DNA from: Chachezhania antarctica
GTDB lineage: Bacteria; Pseudomonadota; Alphaproteobacteria; Rhodobacterales; Rhodobacteraceae
Assembly: GCF_003646465.1 (NCBI RefSeq)
Contig: NZ_QZEX01000003.1
Coordinates: forward strand, 249,067-313,066
Reading direction: 5' to 3'
DNA length: 64,000 nucleotides
The notes beneath the pieces are model-generated. The model was not told the DNA's origin, ran no database searches, and saw nothing but the letters and a program-made list of their open reading frames with translations. This document shows, piece by piece, positions 58,853 through 64,000 of the stretch (within the stretch, counting starts at the first letter, position 1; every line of letters begins with the position of its first letter). The position numbers and the translations under genes were made by a program.

Positions 58853-60336
58853 CAGCTGGTCCGGTCCTTCGACCAGCGATAGTTCTGATGCGCCATCGGA
58901 TCGCCTGCATTGGGGTTGGGCGCCAGCCAGCGGGCGTCGACCTGCCGCACGCTCGCCACGGGTTTGATCTGGTCCGCGTAGCCGCCCAGAGCCTTGTAAT
59001 CGCTGACCCGCAGGGTGAATTCGATGGGCGCGACCAGCGCGGGCGTGGGCACGTAGCCAAAGCTTTGCGTCGGCATGTCCAGCACGTCGACCATGAAGGT
59101 GATCCCGCCGCCGGGCCAGACGTAAGCCTCGGCCCCGCCGCAGGACACATGGGTCAGCGCATCCCTGACGGACCGTGTCAGCCGCACCGGGTTTTCCGTG
59201 ACGCCAGCCCGCAGGCTGCCCCCTGCCCCGCCCATGAACAGCACTGAACACACCGACGGCTCGCAATTCTCGGCAATCAGCTCCGCCGTGCGCATCAACG
59301 CGTCGGGCATGGGCTTCTTCTGCGGCACCAGGTCTGAGTCGAGTTCATAGTACCCGTATTGCTCGCCCGTGGTGGAGACCATGAGCATCCGCAGCCCTTC
59401 CCACGCCACCTTGGGCTTGAAGGGGCCAAGGATCGTCAAAGGGTCCTCGATATCCGTGCCGCCCCAGCCAGTGCCGGGATTGGCGACCTGGAAATAGCGG
59501 CCCGGAGTAGACCGGCGGCCCAGCAGCTTGATGCCGGTCGGAGGCACGTCCAGCTGCTTGCCCGCCTCATGTTCCGACAGGACGCCGGTGATGTGATCGT
59601 CGACCACCACCACCTCGTCCGCGTGGCCCAGCCACTGCTTGGCGAACATACCGATGGCCGCGGATCCGCAGCCGACGCGCATCAGCTTCTCTTCGACGCC
59701 GTCGATGATCGGCGCCTTGCCCGCCTGCACCACGACCTCGACCACGTGGTCGCCGTCGCCGATCTGCATCGTCACCGCCTCGCGGTTGCACAGCTGCATC
59801 AGCGCGTCGCAGGTCACGCGGCCTTCCTTCTTGGACCCGCCGGTCAGATGTTCGACCCCGCCCAGGGACAGCATTTTCGAGCCGTATTCGGAGGTCGTGA
59901 CATGCCCCACCGGTTCACCATCCACGCGGATCACGTCGCGTTCGTCGCCCAGGTGGCGGTCGGTGTCGATCTTCACCTTCACGCCGCAATAGCTGAAGAT
60001 CCCTTCGGTCACGACGGTCACCATGTCGATGCCGTCGATCTCCTGGCTGACGATGAAGGGGGCGGGCTTGTAATCCGGGTAGGTCGTCCCCGCACCCACA
60101 GCCGTCACGAAGGGGCGTTCGCCCTTGATGATATCGCCGTCCCACTCATCGCCGCCTTGCAGGAAGGGCACCAGCTTCTGATCGCCGGAATGGATGATCG
60201 TCAAAGGGTCCAGCCGCACCAGTTCGCCCGCGTGATTGGCATAGCGGTCGCAGGCACCGGCCTTGCCCTCGGCGATGTAGCACATCACCGGGCAGGCATC
60301 GCAGCGGATTTTCTCGGGTTTCGCGCCGTCCATCAT
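58852..60336 (-). CDS. 6-Hydroxynicotinate reductase-like Fe-S protein
   Basis: Protein of 494 residues matching the family annotated as 6-hydroxynicotinate reductase (EC 1.3.7.1, from the Eubacterium barkeri nicotinate pathway). The N-terminus has a cysteine cluster C-x2-C-x3-C-x9-C (Cys12, Cys15, Cys19, Cys29; CDACPVMC...) fitting a [4Fe-4S] site. Later conserved segments: TYPDYKPAPFIVSQEIDGID near 89-108, EGIFSYCGVKVKIDTDRHLG near 111-130, EEKLMRVGCGSAAIGMF near 219-235, GGAGGSLRAGVTENPVRLTRS near 375-395. It would reduce a hydroxylated N-heterocycle with low-potential electrons. Starts overlap (ATGA with the molybdenum hydroxylase; TGATG with UPF0280) show tight coupling. True substrate may not be 6-hydroxynicotinate. 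Confidence 0.85.
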   Translation of the reverse strand: MMDGAKPEKIRCDACPVMCYIAEGKAGACDRYANHAGELVRLDPLTIIHSGDQKLVPFLQGGDEWDGDIIKGERPFVTAVGAGTTYPDYKPAPFIVSQEIDGIDMVTVVTEGIFSYCGVKVKIDTDRHLGDERDVIRVDGEPVGHVTTSEYGSKMLSLGGVEHLTGGSKKEGRVTCDALMQLCNREAVTMQIGDGDHVVEVVVQAGKAPIIDGVEEKLMRVGCGSAAIGMFAKQWLGHADEVVVVDDHITGVLSEHEAGKQLDVPPTGIKLLGRRSTPGRYFQVANPGTGWGGTDIEDPLTILGPFKPKVAWEGLRMLMVSTTGEQYGYYELDSDLVPQKKPMPDALMRTAELIAENCEPSVCSVLFMGGAGGSLRAGVTENPVRLTRSVRDALTHVSCGGAEAYVWPGGGITFMVDVLDMPTQSFGYVPTPALVAPIEFTLRVSDYKALGGYADQIKPVASVRQVDARWLAPNPNAGDPMAHQNYRWSKDRTS

Positions 60337-63065
60337 TCCGCTCCCTTCAGCAGGGCCGCGCGGACCCGTGACGGGGTAGCAGGCACTTTGGTTATCCGCG
60401 CTCCGGTGGCGTGTCTGATCGCGTTCAGAAGCGCCGGCGTGGTCGGGATCAGCACGTGCTCGCCCAGGCCCTTGGCCCCGTACGGGCCATGCGCATCCGG
60501 TTCCTCGATGATCAGCGTCTCGATGGGCGGGATGTCCCCGATGGTGGGGATCAGGTAATCGTGCAGGTTCTCGGTGCGGCCCGGCAGATACTCTTCCATC
60601 AGCGCCATGCCCAGGCCTTGCGCGATACCGCCATGCACCTGGCCTTCGATCAGCATCGGGTTGATGGCCCGGCCCACGTCGTGCGCCGCCACGAATTTGA
60701 CCGGCGTCACGGTTCCAAGGGCCGTATCGACCTCCACCACCGCCAGATGCGCGGCGTAGCCGAACTGGGCATAGGGCACCCCCTGCCCGTTCGCGTCGAG
60801 CGGGACGGTCGGCGGATCGTAGGTCTCTTCGGCCCGCAGGACATAGCCTTCGGCATCGGCCTCAAGCCCGTCCAGCGGCAGTTCATGGCGCCCGGCCGCG
60901 TCGGTGGCCACCAGAGTGGCACCGTCCAGCGACAGTTCGGCCTCGGGCGAGACATTCAGCCGTTCAAGGATTGTCGCCCGCAGCGCCAGCCCGGTCAGCC
61001 GCGCGGCATTGCCCGACACGAAGGTCTGGCGCGAGGCCGAGGTCTTGCCGGCGTCCGGCGTCACATCCGTGTCCGGCCCGATCAGGGAGACGGTTGCCAG
61101 CGGCAGCCCCAGCGCTTCGGCGAAGATCTGGGCGATGACCGTGTTGGCCCCCTGCCCGATGTCCATCGCGCCCTGGTGCAGCAGCACGGACCCATCGGTG
61201 CGGATGCCCGCCTTGATGGTCGACGGATTGGGCAGCGAGGTGTTCCCGCACCCGTACCAGCCCGAAGCGATCCCGACGCCGCGTTTCAGCGTGTCGTTCG
61301 CTGCGTTGAATTCTTCAGCCGCCGCGCGCTCTTCATCCCAGGACGGGCGCAGCGCTTCCAAACAGGCCTTGATGCCCACACCCTGTTCGAAGACCTGCCC
61401 GCAGACCGTGGGCACGCCGTTCTCCAGCGCGTTCAGGATGCGGAAGTCGAGCGCATCCATGCCCAGCTTCTCGGCCAGATCGTCGAACAGGCATTCCTGC
61501 GCGATCGCCGATTGCGGGACGCCGAAGCCTCGGAAGGCGCCCGCGGGCGGGTTGTTGGTGTGAATCCCCCGCGACTGCGCGCGGTAGTCGGCGATGGCAT
61601 AGGGCCCCGAGGCATGGACCGGCACGCGGTTCGCCACTGTGGGCCCCCAACTGGCATAGGCGCCGGTGTCGAAATCGCCATCGAACCGGAACCCGCACAG
61701 TTTGCCGTCGGAACTTGCGCCGATGGTCAGCGTGATGTCCGATGGGTGGCGCTTGGTGGTGCTTTGCATCGATTCCGTGCGGGAATAGCAGATCCGCACC
61801 GGCTGGCCCGTCTTCAACGCCGCCAGCGCAAGGTAGGGCTGGACCGAGATATCCAGCTTCGCGCCGAACCCGCCCCCCGTCGCCGTTGGCACGATACGGA
61901 TCTGCGAGCGGTCCATGCCAAGGATGATCTCCAGCGCTTCGCGGTCCATCACCGGGGCCTGCGTGCAGGCGTGCACCTCGACCCGGCCGTTGACGATCTC
62001 CGCGAAACCGGCCTCGGGCTCGATATAGGCGTGTTCGACGAAACCGCTCTGGTACCGGCCCTCGACGGTCACGTGCGCGCGGGCCAGGGCGGCCTCCGGA
62101 TCGCCGCAGGTGACAAAGCCACCGCACATCACGTTGCCTGCGCGGCCGTCGTGCAGTTGCGTCGCATCGGGGCCGAGCGCCGTGGCCACGTCGGTCGCTG
62201 CCGGCAGTTCCGTCCAGGTTACGGGGAAGGTTTCGGGATCGAAGCGCGCGATAACCTCCGGGCTGGCGACGATGGCGGCCACCGCTTCGCCGCGGAACCG
62301 CGTTTCCGTTTCGGCAAAGACAGGTTGATCGACGAACTGGGGTATCACGCCGAACACGTTCCGGCCGGGGATGTCGGCGGCGGTCAGCACGGCGTCGAGG
62401 CCTTGGGTCTGCGCGAAGCCCTCCAGATCGCCGAATGTGAAGCCTGCGCGGGGAAATGGCGAGCGGATGACCAGCACCTCAAGGCACCCGGCGGGGGCGA
62501 TGTCATCGCCGAAAAGTTCGGTCCCGGAAACCTTCGGGCCACCGTCCAGGCGCGCGGGCGATGTGCCCACCGCGCCACCAAACGTGTCGGCCAGCGCGGG
62601 CGCGCCCAGCACCGCGTCGATGATCTTGCGGTAACCTGTGCAGCGGCACAGCACGCCGGCAAGCGCATCCTTCACCTGCGCCTCGTCCGGCGCGGGTTCG
62701 GCGCGCAGAAGGGCCACGGCAGACACCATCATGCCCGGGGTGCAGATCCCGCATTGCGCGGCGCCGTGGTCCTGAAAGCTCTGCATCAGGCGCAGCGCGT
62801 CGGGGTCCGAGGCCGTCATCCCCGAGAGCGTTTCCACCTTTCGCCCCGCTGCCTGATGCGCCGGCGTCAGGCAGGCGCAGACCGGGGCGCCGTCGATCAG
62901 CACGGTACACGCCCCGCAATCGCCCGCATCGCAGCCGATCTTCACGTCGCGCGTGCCCAGCCCTTCGCGCAGAAGCGCCGACAGGCGCTGGCCCGGACGG
63001 GGGTGGGCCGAAACCTCCGCCCCGTTCAGGTGGAAGGTCGTCGCCGTGGTGAACTGCTTGTTCAT
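60333..63065 (-). CDS. Molybdenum hydroxylase, fused 2Fe-2S and molybdopterin subunit (xanthine dehydrogenase family)
   Basis: Fusion of the small and large subunits of a xanthine-dehydrogenase-type hydroxylase, 910 residues. The plant-type [2Fe-2S] cluster uses Cys45, Cys50, Cys53, Cys65; the second cluster uses Cys105, Cys108, Cys140, Cys142, all at canonical spacing. The molybdopterin part (about 165-910) has GGGFGAK near 430-436, AFRGFGVPQ near 545-553 and YGAKGLGE with the catalytic base at Glu869. It would hydroxylate an N-heteroaromatic or aldehyde with water-derived oxygen. ATG 63065 overlaps the FAD-subunit stop (ATGA). The FAD subunit is separate. Followed directly by the 6-hydroxynicotinate-reductase-like gene, so ring hydroxylation then reduction is likely. 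Confidence 0.92.
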   Translation of the reverse strand: MNKQFTTATTFHLNGAEVSAHPRPGQRLSALLREGLGTRDVKIGCDAGDCGACTVLIDGAPVCACLTPAHQAAGRKVETLSGMTASDPDALRLMQSFQDHGAAQCGICTPGMMVSAVALLRAEPAPDEAQVKDALAGVLCRCTGYRKIIDAVLGAPALADTFGGAVGTSPARLDGGPKVSGTELFGDDIAPAGCLEVLVIRSPFPRAGFTFGDLEGFAQTQGLDAVLTAADIPGRNVFGVIPQFVDQPVFAETETRFRGEAVAAIVASPEVIARFDPETFPVTWTELPAATDVATALGPDATQLHDGRAGNVMCGGFVTCGDPEAALARAHVTVEGRYQSGFVEHAYIEPEAGFAEIVNGRVEVHACTQAPVMDREALEIILGMDRSQIRIVPTATGGGFGAKLDISVQPYLALAALKTGQPVRICYSRTESMQSTTKRHPSDITLTIGASSDGKLCGFRFDGDFDTGAYASWGPTVANRVPVHASGPYAIADYRAQSRGIHTNNPPAGAFRGFGVPQSAIAQECLFDDLAEKLGMDALDFRILNALENGVPTVCGQVFEQGVGIKACLEALRPSWDEERAAAEEFNAANDTLKRGVGIASGWYGCGNTSLPNPSTIKAGIRTDGSVLLHQGAMDIGQGANTVIAQIFAEALGLPLATVSLIGPDTDVTPDAGKTSASRQTFVSGNAARLTGLALRATILERLNVSPEAELSLDGATLVATDAAGRHELPLDGLEADAEGYVLRAEETYDPPTVPLDANGQGVPYAQFGYAAHLAVVEVDTALGTVTPVKFVAAHDVGRAINPMLIEGQVHGGIAQGLGMALMEEYLPGRTENLHDYLIPTIGDIPPIETLIIEEPDAHGPYGAKGLGEHVLIPTTPALLNAIRHATGARITKVPATPSRVRAALLKGAE

Positions 63066-63889
63066 CGTCCGGCCCTCTGAATTGCGCGCCTGCATTGTTC
63101 CTGCACAACGTCCAGCCGATAGGCCGCGGAGCCGCGCACATCGTCGATGGGGGAAAGCGGGCCCAGATGTTCGGCCAGAACATCTGCCGCGTCGGGCCGC
63201 TGGCCGATCAGCGCCCGTTCCAGATCCGGCAGACGACGAGCCACCGCCGAGCACGCCCCGACCGCGATCCGGGCCTCGGCAATCGCACCTTCCCTGTCCA
63301 GCAAGATATTGGCCGCCGTCATGGTGATCGAGATCACGAGATACCGACGGCTGCCCAGCTTTGCGAAGGCCGAGCCCATGCCGTCCGGCTGCGGCGGCAC
63401 CAATACAGCGGTGACGAGTTCGTCCGCTTCCAGCGCAGTCTTGCGCACGCCCAGCAGGAAATCGGCCAGCGGCAGCACCCGCACGCCACGGTCCGCGCTC
63501 GCGATCTCCACCCTGGCGTCCAGCGCCAGCAGCGCCGGAACCCCGTCGGCGGCGGGGGATGCGTTGCAGATGTTTCCGGCAATCGTGCCGGCGTTCTGAA
63601 TCTGGATGCTGCCAACCTCGCGCGCCGCTTCCTTCAACGCGTCGAAGGCAGGCGGCAGGTCGGCGGCAACAATCGCGCTCCACGAGACAGCCGCGCCGAT
63701 ACGCGTTCCGCCGTCATCGGAGGTGATGGAGGTCAGCCCCGCGATCCGCGTGACATCGAGGAAAGCGGCCGGCCCCTTGCCGCGCGCCATGGCCGGAAAC
63801 ACGTCCGTCCCGCCGGCGATGACTTTCGCCTGCCCGTCCCTGAGCGCGGCAAGGGCGTCCGTCAGTTCGGTCGGGGACAGATAGGCCAA
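63062..63889 (-). CDS. Molybdenum hydroxylase, FAD-binding subunit (CoxM/XdhB-like)
   Basis: FAD subunit of the hydroxylase, 275 residues. KVIAGGTDVFPAMARG (about 22-37) is the first FAD-phosphate loop, TIAGNICNASPAADGVPALLAL (two parts: TIAGNICNASP near 102-112, AADGVPALLAL) the second; the C-terminal CO_deh_flav_C domain starts near 165. The frame begins at a TTG at 63919, but the TTG at 63889 is preceded by AGGAAGG at eight-base spacing and is preferred. First gene of the operon. A perfect 12-bp palindrome TTTGCATGCAAA lies 20 bases upstream of this start. Confidence 0.9.
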   Translation of the reverse strand: MAYLSPTELTDALAALRDGQAKVIAGGTDVFPAMARGKGPAAFLDVTRIAGLTSITSDDGGTRIGAAVSWSAIVAADLPPAFDALKEAAREVGSIQIQNAGTIAGNICNASPAADGVPALLALDARVEIASADRGVRVLPLADFLLGVRKTALEADELVTAVLVPPQPDGMGSAFAKLGSRRYLVISITMTAANILLDREGAIAEARIAVGACSAVARRLPDLERALIGQRPDAADVLAEHLGPLSPIDDVRGSAAYRLDVVQEQCRRAIQRAGR

Positions 63890-63908
63890 TGCAGTCGCCT
63901 TCCTATTG

Positions 63909-63920
63909 TTTGCATGCAAA
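63909..63920. promoter_or_regulatory. Candidate MarR operator, 12-bp palindrome
   Basis: TTTGCATGCAAA is a perfect palindrome, loosely extended by ATTG on the left and TGAT on the right. It lies 20 bases upstream of the hydroxylase FAD-subunit start, where a repressor would block the whole operon, which ends next to a MarR gene. Confidence 0.55.
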
Positions 63921-64000
63921 TGATATTCGCGGGCGGCTTCAAGTCAACAACAATGTCTGCCCGGCAGCATCGATCAGTCTTCCCCGCGGTCCCTGTGGCC

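Noticed and set aside
60411-63080. 889-codon open frame on the plus strand
   Set aside because: Antisense to the molybdenum hydroxylase gene; low-complexity Arg/His/Gln-rich translation, no ribosome site or motif.

Overview
The window is high-GC (about 64-65 %), densely coded bacterial DNA. The content points to an alphaproteobacterium of the Rhodobacteraceae/Roseobacteraceae type: several TRAP and peptide-type ABC importers, a bioMNY biotin importer, phosphatidylcholine synthase, an HWE histidine kinase, an RTX-like protein with a Hint domain, Ku with a PE-Lig-Pol LigD, and a characteristic GC-rich intergenic repeat. No rRNA, tRNA, phage, IS element or CRISPR array was seen. Most genes sit in catabolic operons with 1-8 base start/stop overlaps. 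The taxonomic call is an inference from gene content.

Region A (1-15.6 kb) is a CoA-thioester catabolic island. It holds etfBA, a crotonase, an acyl-CoA ligase, a TRAP importer, two paralogous hotdog thioesterases, a nitronate-monooxygenase-family flavoenzyme, an acyl-CoA dehydrogenase, and an operon of MmgE/PrpD, MaoC hydratase, DUF35 Zn-ribbon protein and SCP2-type thiolase. A tricarballylate-dehydrogenase-like flavoprotein closes the island. A 15-bp inverted repeat (TGTCA-N5-TGACA type) lies in three divergent promoters and ties the island together. The likely job is import of an organic acid, CoA activation, beta-oxidation and chain cleavage. The substrate is unknown.

Region B (15.97-17.67 kb) is a secreted-type protein of about 13 tandem ~20-residue glycine/aspartate repeats followed by a Hint domain.

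Region C (17.67-30.1 kb) has an XRE-cupin regulator, a YtcJ-type amidohydrolase and a COG0523 (CobW) GTPase on the minus strand. Divergent from them is a five-gene peptide-type ABC importer plus a dimethylglycine/sarcosine dehydrogenase-like flavoprotein. Region D (29.2-37.8 kb) has the same logic: a second XRE-cupin regulator faces an operon of D-amino-acid-oxidase-like flavoprotein, TRAP transporter (unusual order M-P-Q), MlrC-like metallopeptidase, N-acyl-D-amino-acid deacylase-like amidohydrolase and a second COG0523 GTPase. Both XRE-cupin promoters carry 24-bp inverted repeats with 10-bp arms and a 4-bp spacer. Both amidohydrolases overlap their COG0523 gene by four bases.

Region E (37.8-47.4 kb) holds a flavin monooxygenase with an N-terminal SnoaL-like domain, a TetR regulator, a class III aminotransferase and a second five-gene peptide-type ABC importer. 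Region F (47.4-56.3 kb) is more housekeeping-like: bioMNY, pcs, ku-ligD, a Crp/Fnr regulator, an HWE kinase and a small membrane-anchored protein.

Region G (56.3-63.9 kb) is the most intriguing. One minus-strand operon encodes a molybdenum hydroxylase (FAD subunit, then a fused 2Fe-2S/molybdopterin subunit), a 6-hydroxynicotinate-reductase-like Fe-S protein, a UPF0280 protein, two tandem PF06684 proteins and, just downstream, a MarR regulator. It looks like an oxidise-then-reduce route for an N-heterocycle, built of families that are mostly uncharacterised.
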